Shown piece after piece: positions 1 through 11,323 of a DNA stretch of 64,000 nt (positions are counted from its first letter, which is position 1; each line of letters begins with the position of its first letter). The notes beneath the pieces were generated by a model. It saw only the letters and a program-made list of their open reading frames with translations. It made no database searches and was not told where the DNA came from. The stretch comes from Steinernema hermaphroditum (taxonomy: Eukaryota > Nematoda > Chromadorea > Rhabditida > Steinernematidae). A program made the translations under genes and the position numbers. The DNA is taken from positions 2,666,001 through 2,730,000 of the forward strand of contig CM059625.1 of the NCBI GenBank assembly GCA_030435675.1. Direction: 5' to 3'.

Positions 1-1030
1 GCGAATGGTGGCCAAGGGTGAATGCAAATACTGTTACGCTTGTTAGGCGGCCGCGAACTGGACTAGACTATATGAGAGATACGCCAGTTGATGAAAATCT
101 AATAGGACAAGCGACCACTTGGTGCGCAGGGAATCGCAGTAACAACATGCAGAGGTGTTGCCTAATTGTAGTTTATAATAAGTCACATGAGGCGCCTCTA
201 AGGACTTAATTAGCTGTTCCGTCAAATCCAATAACAGGACACCTGACATGCTGATCAACGACGGCTGGTTCAAAGCAAGGGGACGACACAAAGCGCAAAA
301 AGATACGGTCTAAATCCCGAAAGGGGGCGGCTGAAACAACTTTATACACAAAGCCCTTCTCTATTAGTTGCGCTAGTAACCGACGAAGGTGAGAGTGTCC
401 GTAAAAACCCGCTGCTGGCTTTTTTAGCTTCTCGTACTGTATCTCGATTTATGAGCCTTACAACGTTCCCATCCTATGTTTTACATGCGAAGATGCATAT
501 GTGTTGTTTGTTCACCGAAAGATAGGCTGCAATTTTATTGCGCTCCAAATGATAGCAATTTTCGTAATTACTGATTTCTACTATCGTGTGAAGCCGGTAT
601 CCCACGTTCGTGTTCACGTGGATGACGCTGGTATAAGTTTTATTTAGAACCATCGTCCCGACTCCCTAGAGGACCAGGAGATCACCTCATAATCGGCACC
701 GCAGTGGATGACCTTGGCTATTTGCCCAACGCGTCAACGACTGACATGATGTTCGACTACGGTAAACACACAGAAGAAATTAGTTCCGAAAGCCGCTCTT
801 GTATCACACAAAAAGACAAATGCACAGAGTAGACACCTTTTCAGATCCGGAATACAGTATGCAAGATGATGTGGATAAATGGTAATAATTTATAAAGGTT
901 TTGAATGAGCAATGGTTACGACACGCAGAAAACCATCAGGTTTGACCCCTCACAGTTGCAACTGTGTGATAGGAATGGATACGTGCAATAGTCTCCTAGG
1001 AGCAATTCCTGTCTGGGTTTAGAATCACGT
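1..1030. other. intergenic, no supported gene
   Basis: I see no gene I can support here. The stretch includes one half of a dispersed duplication (about 616-665, see the separate entry) and otherwise unremarkable AT/GC-mixed sequence with only short chance reading frames. Confidence 0.5.
616..665 (+). repeat. dispersed repeat, copy 1
   Basis: About 48 bp here are nearly identical to 3912-3963: both read GTGGATGACG followed by a TTTTATTTAGAACCATC core and CCCGACTCCC. The second copy is part of an open frame on the plus strand; this one is interrupted. Probably the remnant of a duplicated or mobile sequence. Confidence 0.6.
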
Positions 1031-1285
1031 ATGTTATCCGTATCCGATTGGGAACCAACACCACCGCATCACCACATCCACATCTACGAACTTCCGGGCC
1101 TTGGTCGTTGTCAGCTTGACCAATCTGTATGCAACAGTTCTTCTTTGTTCCAGTCTTTAAACATGAAGATGATTCTACCGTACGATTCAGATCATATGAC
1201 TGAAATCACCTGCGGAAAACGCGATGCTTTTAGGAAACAGTCCGACAGCAGACGATCCATTTTTATTACGCTTTTCTTCACGTAA
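1031..1285 (+). CDS. hypothetical 84-aa reading frame
   Basis: An ATG-to-stop frame of 84 codons with no recognised domain, signal peptide or membrane segment. The early part is rich in His and Pro. It has no obvious splice acceptor directly in front of the ATG and no paralogue in the window. Frames of this length arise by chance in 64 kb, so I list it only because it is the sole candidate in this stretch. Confidence 0.15.
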   Translation: MLSVSDWEPTPPHHHIHIYELPGLGRCQLDQSVCNSSSLFQSLNMKMILPYDSDHMTEITCGKRDAFRKQSDSRRSIFITLFFT

Positions 1286-1571
1286 TGGGTCCATAGTATT
1301 AACCATTTGTCATCCCACACAGGAGTACCGTACGCATGCGTAGCGAATAGGAGCTCTTCATGTGTCCCGATACAAAATTGTATCGATCTTCGACAATTAT
1401 TTCCGGTTTCAGTAACTCAATTTAACTGAAATAACTGAAAACATAAAATTCCTAGAATTTGCAGCGATGTTTTCTCTTTTGTAGATGACCCTGTAGATGT
1501 AGACAACCTGTGGACCGATGTCTTTTCGAGCAAATACGCCAGTATCGTAGATTGCTTAGCATAAAGTTTTT

Positions 1572-3300
1572 TTGATACATACTGGGTCTCAGGACGATGA
1601 TTCCGCAGCTGCCGTCATGCAGTACGATGATCCATTCCAGGTGTGTTTCGAAATTGATGACCATTTAAATAATTGTGTTTTTCAAAAGTTCGGGCAAGTG
1701 CTGAAGGGAGAACAGTGCGCGAGGGAAGCCGGGTGTGCAGCAGATGCTGACTCTTACAACGAATAGTTTTCGTCTCCTTTTGGAGGTTATTCAAAAATCA
1801 TGGAGCCATCTTCAAATTTCACATGTTCGGAGTCAGATGAGAATACCGGCCCGAAAATTTACGCAATTCCGGGCCCAATTGCACATACATTGCAATCCAC
1901 CTCGGTCTTCAAGGTTCTTGGAACGACGAAGATGGTACCCTATTACGACGGTATTTTTCAATCACCGGATAGTGTTCTTTTTGTGCATAGTCTGGGTCTC
2001 GTAGCGGCAAGCCGGCATCTGTCGCCATGAACTTTGGTAATCTATTCCAGGTGCACTTTGAAAATGATGACGATTTAAAAAGTTGGATTTGTCATCAATT
2101 CGGCCACGTTCAGAGGAGGCACGTGAGGGTTGTCTGCTCTGGAGCAGACTCCTAGAGCGAATTTACGCTGCGGCTTTCGTCTCCCTTTGGTAGGAATTCC
2201 AAAACGATCAAGCCAGCTATAAAGTACGCATAGGCGGTGTCAGATGAGAATGGTGTAACAGTTGCCGCAATTTTCAGGCCTTCTAGGATCAAAATTTCTT
2301 AAACACATAATAAAGATACATTGCACTCAACTTCGGTCTTCCCATTTCTTGGATCACTGAAGATCATCACATGATAGCATGTCATTTTTGAACCATCCGA
2401 CAGTGGTCTTTTGTGCTTGGTCTGGGTCCCGTGGCGACAAGCCAGCATCTGTCGCCATGAACAATGGCAATCCGTTCCAGGTGCACTTTGAAAATGATGA
2501 CAATTAAAGGAGTTGGATCTTTCACTAGTTCGGGCAAGTGCCGAGGGAACAGACGAGGGAAGCCTAGTCTGAAATGGTCGGCTCCTAACGCGATTTTCCG
2601 CTGCGGCTTTCGTCTCCCTTTGCCGCTAATTCAAAAGTGATCGAGGCACACCCATAGTTCGCATGTTCATAGTGAGTGGGAAATGTTGGCCCAAAGCGGC
2701 TACAATTTTACCAGATACCAGGTACAGGGCAGTAGGTGTGCTCTTCTCGAGCGTTCTCATAGAATGTGCAATGAGTGTAGGACAGAAAATGCGACTGAAC
2801 CTGACGTGAACTTCGTCAGCGTCTACGGTACATTTCATGTATTCAATGATCACCATTTCTTCTCCACATAAATGAAGATACATTGCAATCGATCTCGGTT
2901 TTCCCGGTTCTAGGAACATGCTCTCCCAATACCATGAAATTTCTGAACCACCGGAAAGTGCTCTTCTTTGTACATGATCTGGATCCTGTAGCGAAAAGCC
3001 AGCGTCTGCCGCCATGAACAACGGCCATCCATTCCAGGTGCATTTTGAAAATGATGACAATTGAATGAGCTGGATTTGTCAGCAGTTCGAACGAGTGTCA
3101 GGTAGAGAGAGAGGCGGAATCCAAAACGAGGGTTGGCTCTTGCCGCGGCCTGTTGTAATGGATGCGATTTAAAATTGGCGCCACATCGAAAGGCACAGAG
3201 TCAAAAGACTTCCCTCAAACACTTCGACGCAGAGCATGGTACCAGAGTAGCATCTCATCCGTCTCCCAATTGGAGATTTTTTCAAATAATTGATAGTCAA
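1572..3300 (+). repeat. four diverged tandem copies of a ~410-560 bp unit
   Basis: The anchor CCAGGTG..TTTGAAAATGATGA recurs at 1637, 2047, 2477 and 3034, giving periods of about 410, 430 and 557 bp. Around each anchor the same order of blocks is found: TCTGGGTC, then AGC.TCTG.CGCCATGAAC, the anchor, TTCGGGCAAGTG, then CTTTCGTCTCC.TTTG and TACATTGCA.TC. The third unit carries about 130 extra bases and the fourth is cut short near 3300. Inside units the plus strand carries short related frames, for example one starting at 2028 that contains HFENDDDLKSW. Stops and indels differ from copy to copy, so these look like decayed tandem exons or genes of an unknown family. Confidence 0.75.
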
Positions 3301-3309
3301 ATGGGCATT

Positions 3310-3831
3310 AGTAAAGGCTTAAGAAAGGAAAGACCAAATCTAACGAAACTACCAGAAAAAGGTTAGAAAAGGTCCGAACTGTGCATTCTGTTGTACCTGA
3401 ACAGTACAATGTACGAACGATATACTAACGAGCTACACCACTAGACAAAAGAAACTCAGTGGAGCCCGTACAGGTAAATGAAACCCATCTTAAAGACATC
3501 GACACTTCCCATTGAGATCTTTTTTCGTAGGTTCGTCATCTGGCCAGTTGAACTTATACAGAAGTTAGAAAGATAGTGCAACGAACCATCGCTGTCCCTG
3601 ACGAAAAGCGCCTAGCGCTACAGTACCCTTTCGCCGCGTTCTAATTGCCCACTGTCTTCACGAGCGCACTTGCTTATCGATTACGAGACGAGCCAATGAA
3701 CGTGCTGTCGCTGCCCACAGAAAAACAGCTGCCAGGCTTTTCTGTCTCTGTCTTTTATATTTTTCAAGGATTCTGTTGTTTATGCTACCTGTGAACGTGC
3801 TGATGTTGGCCGAACTCAAGGCCTGGTGATT
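3310..3831. other. intergenic, nothing recognised
   Basis: No supported gene, repeat or RNA. The sequence lies between the tandem array and a short plus-strand frame that contains the second copy of the dispersed repeat. Confidence 0.4.
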
Positions 3832-4032
3832 ATGTACGCCGAGGAAGATAGCAATCTGGGTAATTGGCGACCTCGAGAATCACGTGCAGCCGTGAGCCAG
3901 CCGTTATTACGGGTGTGGATGACGTTATCTCGGGTTTTATTTAGAACCATCATCCCGACTCCCGAGGGAGCGTCGCCTGACGATGTGCGTCATTGGCTGT
4001 TCGCCAGCGATGAGAACGAGAGGATACGGTAG
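3832..4032 (+). CDS. hypothetical frame containing dispersed repeat copy 2
   Basis: A 66-codon ATG-to-TAG frame. Positions 3912-3963 repeat the block at 616-665, so the frame may belong to an old transposon or a duplicated gene fragment. No domain recognised. An internal GGGTAATTGG could be a splice donor, in which case the frame is only part of a gene. Confidence 0.2.
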   Translation: MYAEEDSNLGNWRPRESRAAVSQPLLRVWMTLSRVLFRTIIPTPEGASPDDVRHWLFASDENERIR

Positions 4033-4241
4033 ATGATGAAATCCGATTTGTGTACAATTCACACATCTTCTTTGCGAGACAACCCATGTGCTGCCCTAAA
4101 CGGTGCAGGCATCAGCGTAGTAAATAAATCAACATCGCCTTTATGGCTTCAAACAAATTACAACACAAGGTACAACGATGCATAGGCCACCAAGTGTGAA
4201 TTGGGAAGACTGGTGTTCAGTCTCGATTTCCAAATGGCCCC

Positions 4242-4494
4242 TTAGTCCAGATTGAACCGGACACTACGAGGCTGCTGCGTTCGGGGAGCGTTATTGTTGT
4301 TGCGCACAGGAGCCGGAGCCGGGGCAGCTACAACAGCCGGTGCAACGGCAGGTATCGGACGCCGGCTACTAAAACGTATACGGTAAAAGAATTGACATCT
4401 ATCAACAAACTTACTCCCAATAAAAGCAGCACAAGACTATTATGAACATAGCCAAGACGGCACACACTCCAAGGAATTCAAAAAGGTAGTCCAT
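4242..4494 (-). CDS. small single-pass membrane protein, 68 aa
   Basis: Two exons, 4415-4494 and 4242-4368, separated by a 46-bp GTAAGT..TTTTAG intron in phase 2. The start ATG follows an isolated TTTTCAG, suggesting trans-splicing. Residues 4-26 (starting LFEFLGVC) form one hydrophobic helix. The codon for Asp27, directly after the helix, is split by the intron. The tail is Ala/Pro/Val-rich, then Asn-rich (NNNNAPR) and ends RSVRFNLD. I do not recognise a family. It is the first member of the series of tiny membrane proteins with a phase-2 intron just behind the helix that fills this window. Topology is unproven. Confidence 0.7.
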
Positions 4495-5261
4495 CTGAAA
4501 AGAGACTTTTAAGCACAGGGAGGGAAAAAGTAATAAACATGCCGAGATGGGCAGGATCGTCCTAGAGAATCGGATTGCGACCGCCCTTTTTAGGGACATT
4601 CCTCTAAGCCACACCTCTTATCAGTGAGTGGTGGCAAGCTATAGCGCAGGGAACTCGGGTAACAGTTACGATTGTGACATCGAGGTTGATCACCAGGTCA
4701 TAGACAGAAATGTTAAATCGTAGGAGGAAGCTAGACGAAACAGAGACAAAACATTGGAGAACAGGAACTGGGTTTCAGTTGATGACCTAGGAACATACCA
4801 GATCAAGGGTTTTTTCGTCGACAGCGAAATTTTTACACATTCATCAACGGAGTACTATGTGACTTGTGGCTCATATGGCATCCCAAAAGATGAGCATCAG
4901 ATCGTAGTGTCTTCGCCTCATCTGGGTTTGGCGGTGAAGGACACATCAAGGCAAATTCGGTCTTCTTGGCGAGACGGTGAACCTACAGTAACCTTGGTGC
5001 TACATGGTGTACGGCTCCAACAATGATGATCGCTCGGTCAACTCACTACGATAGCGTGAGCCTTGTCTTTACCAACCCAATGTCACATTATGCTTTTATT
5101 AGTGGCGACGAATTCAAAGGGTATGGATTTTTGTTAACATACATCACTTTTAATGAAAATTTCAACTAAAATGGTTGACAGCGTTTGAGATCTGACAATG
5201 TGCCGCCGAAGAGTGGAGTTCGCAACTGGGCTTGGGCTGGTTGCTGCTGATGATGACGGTT

Positions 5262-5457
5262 TTAGTAGCGCATCGGGAGAATGGCGTTTGGGCGTCCGAA
5301 GCATCGTCCGCAGACTCCACTAAAGTCATAGATATACAATCACTCTTAACGTCTGAACCAAGTCTTACTGAATTTTCATGAGACAAAGAATAAAACCGAT
5401 TACGAAGGCCGTCATGATCCCGAGAATTATCCAGATGACGGTACGATTCTGCTCCAT
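5262..5457 (-). CDS. small single-pass membrane protein, 48 aa
   Basis: Exons 5369-5457 and 5262-5319 with a 49-bp phase-2 intron (GTAAGA..CTTTAG). The ATG lies 20 bp behind GCTAATTTCAG, a likely trans-splice site. Residues 7-26 (VIWIILGIMTAFVIGFILCL) are a clear transmembrane helix; the intron splits the codon three residues later. The 19-residue tail contains CGRCFGRP and ends MRY. It is the smallest of the confident cluster members. The alternative, an unspliced 120-codon frame across the same region, reads through the helix in another register and has ordinary composition, so I prefer the spliced model. Confidence 0.65.
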
Positions 5458-5529
5458 TTCGGACTGTTCTCGAACTTTCTGAAATTAGCAAATTGACAAG
5501 ACTGCACAGACCGCTTATGATCAAGCGAT

Positions 5530-5820
5530 ATGCCCATACTAAGTGAGGGCAATGGAGAGCAGAACGAAAGAAGCGTCGCGCCGCCCATTTTCAGTGACCA
5601 CACCTTTCCAGCTAATGGCAGCGAGACAGCTTCAATTGAGTGGGAAATCCGCAGAGATAACAGTATTTTGTATTACGGGGCGCATAAAATGAGTAAACAC
5701 AGTGGGTCTTACAAAAAATCTGTTGACAACGGTTTGGGGTTTTTTGGGAAAAGGGCTTTCATTTGCGGTTTTCGGTTGATACGTTCGCTGTCATTGAAAC
5801 GGTGGTTCTATTCTCAATGA
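5530..5820 (+). CDS. hypothetical 96-aa frame
   Basis: An uninterrupted ATG-to-TGA frame divergent from the preceding minus-strand gene, starting 73 bp upstream of it. No signal peptide, helix or domain recognised. It could equally be promoter sequence open by chance. Confidence 0.2.
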   Translation: MPILSEGNGEQNERSVAPPIFSDHTFPANGSETASIEWEIRRDNSILYYGAHKMSKHSGSYKKSVDNGLGFFGKRAFICGFRLIRSLSLKRWFYSQ

Positions 5821-6017
5821 TCCCAGAAGGCGTGAAACACCGGGAGACCGTAGCCCCAGAAGGCCGTCATCAGCGCCCGACGCGGCGACGTGACGGGTCA
5901 AAGAATCGCTGAAACTCCGAAATCTGTGCCGCCATCCTGTCCTACGAAGTGCCTCCACGGGTACCAGTTCTTCGCCTGTGGCATGCCCACGCGAACTTGT
6001 GGGATCACCGTGTTCGG

Positions 6018-6946
6018 AGCCGCTACCGTACCTTGCGCCGCATCTAGAAGTAGACCGGCGACTAAAGTGGTTTTGAAGATGGTGGGGTCCTCAAGACTTT
6101 GGCGACCATCATGATGACTTCTTACGAAGCTTGATTCCTGGGTTCTTGTTTGCTTAAAGGACGCTACCGTACCTTGCGCCGAATCTAGAAGGAGACCGGC
6201 GGCTACAGTGTGACACTGTGTCTTTCGTTAACATTTGTTGGCAGGCCACAACTATGCACATATGTCGCCGTCATTAAATATGCTGTATTTCCTCGATGGA
6301 TCTTCCTGCTTCGATGGTGTTCAGATTGACAGGCTCAACAGCGTTGTTCTGGATTCCGAGCTTCTGATAGATTCTCGCTTTTTGACGTTTCAAGAAGGTG
6401 CGTGCTTCTCTAAATTAGCCAAACTCCTTAGGCCGTTATGGTTGAGTTGGAGCCTTACGTCATGTAGCATTCCGGGCACAAAATGAGGAACCACACTACC
6501 AAGATTGGCATATACAAGAGAGGAAGCCAAATTTCAAAAAAAGAGACCCAGCTCATGACGTGTTTGCGAGAGCAGGACATCACCGTCCAACCCAGGAGAT
6601 GGCACGTTCACAACAATCTTCTCATGTGACAATGTGCGCAAATGGGTTATCGTTAAGGGTCTCATTAGTGAATTCCCTCGTGAGCGGAGCATGAACCACC
6701 AATGTTCACCTGAACCCTAAGTTGGTTTATATGCGATGGGTTGTACAAAGCATAGAGTAGCAGAAGGTTGCGATTCGGGGCAAAATTGGCTATCAAACTC
6801 ATGCTTCTTGGAACCGGTTCCATTCTAGGTGTAGGATTGATCGAGAAGGATTTTTGGTCCCGAAATCGTGTTTTTGACGATGGTGGGGCCCCCAAGACGT
6901 CGACGACTATCATGATGACTTCTTTTGCAGCTTGATTCCTGGCTTG
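6018..6946. repeat. interleaved short direct repeats
   Basis: Two families of diverged direct repeats. GCTACCGTACCTTGCGCCG plus TCTAGAAG.AGACCGGCG occurs at 6020-6065 and again at 6167-6212. GATGGTGGGG.C..CAAGAC plus ATCATGATGACTTCTT and GCTTGATTCCTGG occurs at 6079-6145 and 6880-6940. On the minus strand the second family is open as a short frame whose two copies differ in phase. This suggests a duplicated and decayed locus; I cannot name it. Confidence 0.55.
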
Positions 6947-6984
6947 CTATCTGCGTTGGCACGGCTTCTGAGTATCGCAATTTC

Positions 6985-7062
6985 CACCGGAGGACCGAAC
7001 ACTCATAACTGCCACAAGATTTGCCATTAAATCAACCGCACACTCAAAGAGCGACCGAGCGA
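6985..7062 (+). repeat. dispersed repeat shared with 39330-39410
   Basis: A block ending TCAACCGCACACTCAAAGAG resembles, with about four in five bases the same by eye, the block at 39330-39410 that ends CCAACCGCACACTCAGAGAG. It lies upstream of no obvious shared gene, so it is probably a small mobile-element remnant. Confidence 0.45.
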
Positions 7063-7227
7063 CCGTGACACCATTTAACATGCCACTTTATTTAGCCTAC
7101 AAAGATAAATACGAGAATGACCATCATCAACACATCATTTTCATTGGCTTAAACATCGATAGTAGAGGCTTCAGTAGTGTTCAACGGGACAACGAGGTCA
7201 GACTAGACCGATTGCTCCGATGGCTGC

Positions 7228-7497
7228 TCATCCTTCGCGCCAAGATCCTTCCCTTCGATGTCGATGATCGTGCAGTGTCCGTGCTGCGCGCGCAGCGAGT
7301 CTACGGGGATGGGCTGGACGGCCTTGCGAAGCTTCTTCTTCATTGCAGCTGCTGCAAACTTTTTATAATACCTTAAATTGCTGAACTAATTAATATTATG
7401 AATGGTACGTGTCTTACTGGATGCACAGAGAGATGATTACGGATATGTAGCAAAGGAGAATGAGGAGAGCATACAGGTCGTACACGGAGATGCACAT
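7228..7497 (-). CDS. small single-pass membrane protein
   Basis: Exon 1 is 7418-7497, with the ATG three bases behind a CATTTCAG acceptor; it encodes 26 residues of which 4-26 (beginning SVYDLYALLILL) are one hydrophobic helix. A GTAAGA donor follows in phase 2. Exon 2 starts near 7352 after TTTGCAG. Read in phase it gives an Arg-rich tail ending at a TGA at 7228. The other register of exon 2, ending at 7203, has a more protein-like composition (contains KKKLRKAVQP and TIIDIEGKDL) but needs a phase-1 junction that I cannot find. The 5' exon could also be extended in frame to an ATG at 7569. Confidence 0.5.
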
Positions 7498-7599
7498 GGT
7501 CTGAAATGAGGCGAGCTTTAAGGGACTGCTGGAGTCGAGGCAGAAGTCGATGCGCCGCGCGTTTGTCATTCAAAGTGAACGGCTTTAAGTAAGATGGGA

Positions 7600-8636
7600 A
7601 GAGAGATGGGGAGGAGCCAAATCGCGCGTCCAAGCGTCAGCGTTTCAATACCGTAGTCGCCAACGTTATTCACATCACAAAGATGGGATTGGTACATAGG
7701 GAAGATACAATGGGCAGTGAAGAAAAAAAATAAACGGAAAAGCACAATAAAAAAGCTCTATAGGTCCGATGATTCTGGTCACTACAGTTCCTTGATCATC
7801 GCAAGTATTTCAAGGATTTCAAAAAAAAATTATAACGGTAAATCTAAGTCTGTAAGCCAGGTGAAGATATAAACATAAGATGGCTCACATCATCACTGAT
7901 GCAGTAACCTCTTGTTCCAAACATGAATTATCTCTACCAAGCTTATGGCGTCCGATGACGTCGGTCGATGTTTACTTACTACGTTAATTTGTGCTTTCGA
8001 CTAGTAATTTGCGCCACCTGAATATGTTCGATGATCAGTGACTCGGTTATCGAAGATTCCAGCCTTGCATAGGGGATCTTTGTTTTGGTGAATTGATCAA
8101 ATTTAATTTGGTACATCCCCTATATATAAACGGAGAACCGACGGGTCCGTTGGTCTGTGTGTGTGTGTTTTTCCGTGCGCACGGCGGAAACACCCACACA
8201 AAATAAGCACCCCGAGGGGAACCGAACCCAACACCGCCCGCTTACAAACAGAGAACGTTCGCAATGAGCCACACAGACAGTTGATGTGCTAGCGCTCTAC
8301 TTCTACTATCTCTCTGGCGATGCTACGCCCGCAAGGCTACAGTTTTTTGGCCCCAACTTCAGCCCTATCCATGAGCGCCAATCTTGCCGCCCGCAGGGCT
8401 ATGGTGTCTTGCCGCCCGCAGGGCTATAGGCTAATTGGCTTTTAGTACCTGGAGGGCGCGAATTCGCGCGGAGCCGGGTTTATTTTGAAATAATCTGCAG
8501 ACTTTCTGGGTAGGGGGTTAGAAGGTTAACAGAAAGATTCCTATGCGTTAAAGAACATGGATAAGCGTAGATTGGTCATTTACCACAGTCGCTGTTCACC
8601 GCTGCCCCAGCCCACCCGCAAACTTGGGAGATAGAT
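7600..8636. other. gene-poor, repeat-like stretch
   Basis: No supported gene. It contains a TG run (8156-8169), duplicated CTTGCCGCCCGCAGGGCTAT blocks (8382-8403 and 8408-8428) and a GC-rich short palindrome GGCGCGAATTCGCGCG near 8456. Together these look like a degraded mobile element, but I found no matching ends. Confidence 0.35.
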
Positions 8637-8668
8637 GAAAACTTAGTTTTCCGAATAACTAAGTTTTC
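8637..8668. repeat. 12-bp perfect hairpin
   Basis: GAAAACTTAGTT and AACTAAGTTTTC form a perfect 12-bp stem around an 8-base loop. It lies 30 bp before a plus-strand frame. It could be a transcription or element-end structure; nothing else identifies it. Confidence 0.6.
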
Positions 8669-8698
8669 GGACAGCGTTTTTGATTACTGTAAGGTAAT

Positions 8699-9016
8699 AT
8701 GTTCTTCTACCTTCTACCTGTTCTTCTACCCTCGTTCTCTATTCGAGTTCGCGCCATTGTCGGATCTATTAACTTAACGCGCAGGCAGTTCGTCTATCGC
8801 CGAGAGCGATTCCAAACCGACATGAAAGGGCGTTATGTACGAACATCTGATATATCTAGTTACTCGAATGATTGGGTCCCGCCGCGATCCTTGCAGACGA
8901 CCGTAGCGGGTGGGCTGCGCGCCGCTGCGATTGAGCCGTTTAGGCTATTGTTGCTACTTATCATCCTTGTTATTTGTTATCGTGTTGTTAACGTGTTTGT
9001 TTATATAAAGGTTTAA
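8699..9016 (+). CDS. hypothetical protein with C-terminal membrane helix, 105 aa
   Basis: An ATG-to-TAA frame of 105 codons. The first 12 residues (MFFYLLPVLLPS) and residues 81-100 (beginning FRLLLLLIILVICY) are hydrophobic; the middle is basic and Ser/Arg-rich. The frame ends inside a 21-bp tandem duplication. No family recognised. It may belong to the degraded repeat region upstream rather than to the small-membrane-protein cluster, since it has no intron behind the helix. Confidence 0.35.
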   Translation: MFFYLLPVLLPSFSIRVRAIVGSINLTRRQFVYRRERFQTDMKGRYVRTSDISSYSNDWVPPRSLQTTVAGGLRAAAIEPFRLLLLLIILVICYRVVNVFVYIKV

Positions 9017-9052
9017 TTACCCAAGTTTGAGGTTTAATTACCCAAGTTTGGG
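9011..9052 (+). repeat. two tandem 21-bp units
   Basis: GTTTAATTACCCAAGTTTG occurs twice in a row with a GAG/GGG spacer, at the stop codon of the preceding frame. Confidence 0.8.
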
Positions 9053-9059
9053 GTGAATT

Positions 9060-11320
9060 ATCCAAATCCCGCGTGGCCGTTTGGTAGTGACAGAACCAGA
9101 CGAGGCGAGCCCTCTACTATATCGTCTCAAGACCTCAGGACGCCTCAGGAGCTTTACTCTGAGAGGTTCGCCTGTCAGGGGATGAGTCAAGTAGCGTCGC
9201 TTTCAGTGGCGAACGTGAGGACTACGCGAGTGGGGTGAGTGCGGCAGCGAGTGTCGGTGGCAACGACCTGCGTAGCGAGGTGGCGGTGACCTGCGCAGGA
9301 CAGCCGAATTGATTTTTTAAAGTGTTGCTCTCTAACCGATATGTGCGACACCTATTCTGAGTGTCAGGGTTAATTCTTTGGGGGGAAATGTAGAACAACG
9401 TGTACGTCTGAGTGCAAAAGAAGCACATATAACCTTTTGAAGTACCTCTCTTGTTTGTGGTAAATCTTCATAGAAAGCGTTTGCCATGAAACCTTGGGTC
9501 CTAGAGAGCAAAGAAAATCCCTTCAATCTGAGCAATGACACCGTCGCAAAACAATGACACTAAACAATGGTTTCAACAACAAGATCTTCTGTTCTCAGCT
9601 CTTGAATTTGGGGCGGCGTGTCGTTCAACGAGTGCAGTTGCAATGTGCCGACTTCGTTGTGGCAGCAACAGCAACAACAAGAGCGAAGACAGTTGGAAGT
9701 CATCCGGACAATGCACGCAAGAAGATCGAGGAAAAGGCCTACGATGAAACTGATCATGGCACTGAAAATATGGATACTTTGAGATCGCAGATACCGGAAA
9801 TAAGACCACCGAAAGCGCGTTAGAATACGTACAATTTAGCTCAAGAAACTCCTTCCGCATTCACTTCGTAGCGTTTTTATGAGCAATCAACCGGTGTGGC
9901 GCTTGTTTCAAGCAGTTCTTTGAGGCCACAATTGCTGCGGATAAGCGATAATCCCCTCCGATCACGCTATCGAAAGTTGCTTAGCTACAAATTACTGCAT
10001 GCAAACGGAAGTACAATATTTCGTGGTAAAACTACTCTTATCCTTTGCTGGAAAGCTGGGTGGGCCAGCTGGAAACTACTAATACTATCTAGCGAGTATC
10101 CACATCTTATGAGGCATACCGAGAAAGCGTCTCTCATTTCAAATAACATCTAAACGAAAAAGTCAGACTAAGCGGTTTTACTATGTAGACGTTCTATCAA
10201 AACAATTACAGTGAAACGCCACAGTTGAATTCAGTGTGAATCGTATATACGATATCGTCAGCAAGTAGATATGAGTCTCCGTCTTCACCGTCGTTTGGAA
10301 ATTAAATGCAGCAAAGTAACCAGAAGCACCTCTTTATCGTCTGCCATATCGAGCTAAGTGACGGAACCGCGATTACTTGAATCTGTGTGTTTGGTGAGAT
10401 CTCCTTAAAATAAGATTATACACAAAATCACACGGACAGAGCTCACCTCCAGCAAGAGTTTTGAGGGTACTAAAGAGACATGCGTGCCCCTCAAAACCGG
10501 GTGTCACACACACTCATAAAAATCGAGGTAGACGAGCTCCGCTAGAAAAGGTAGATCCAAGCGGGTAAAGCCAGAGATTCATCGGAGTTTACGTGTATTT
10601 GGTAGGGATTACGGTAGCCCTCTGACGTCAGGAAGATGACTACTGTAACTTCAACGAACCTATGATGTTTTCGATTTCATGTTTAAATTCCCGCCTTATT
10701 TATGGTGTGCAGGCGGAAGAAAATCCTGCCGCTACACTTGTAAACACCTGGAAACCTCACACGCTCGCGCGCGTCCTCTACTCACTTGCCAATGAGCGCC
10801 ACCGGATGCTCAAGATGATCGAATTCCGCCGAACACATAAAACAAGGTCTTTCCACGTTTGCTGATGAACGGTAGAGGGCGCTCTGTGGGTTGATTTTGA
10901 AGTTCAAGAGGTATCAGAGAAACGAAGAGCTGAATTAGATGGTGCCGGTGGAGCCAACACAGCCAACGGAGAGGGGGTTCTGGTCCGAATGGCGTCCCAG
11001 TTTAAGCCGATGTACATCACCATAAGTCCTTCTTCCATACGTACTCCTGCGGAAAGAGCGACATCCCTCAGAGATTCTGAGCAGCCGGCCGAACTGAGAC
11101 TCAGATGTCATTCTCACCGAGAATCTTCGGCAGTTTTTCTGGGCTTGTCCACCAGCTGACTATGAGCCCAGTCCGGAAACAGTGCGGCGAAGCAGACCGG
11201 AAGAATACGGTTGCTGGGGTTCCAGGTGGACAGTGACATTAAGCAGTTTATTTATTCAAAGGTCGACTACAATGACAATTATTCCATTCCAGTGTGTATG
11301 GAACCACGAAACGCTAGAAA
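9060..11320. other. gene-poor stretch with only doubtful frames
   Basis: Overlapping short frames occur on both strands at 9535-9860, 9896-10153, 10662-10865 and 10935-11117, none with a convincing domain or exon structure. A plus-strand segment near 9859-9940 contains HF.A followed by CGACFKQFF, reminiscent of a nuclear-receptor DNA-binding domain, but an in-frame stop interrupts it. Confidence 0.35.
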
Positions 11321-11323
11321 TGC

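Noticed and set aside
9830..9960. Possible nuclear-receptor DNA-binding domain (HF.A followed by CGACFKQFF)
   Set aside because: Only the P-box-like piece is visible, a stop lies inside it and no second zinc finger follows; too little to call even as a pseudogene.
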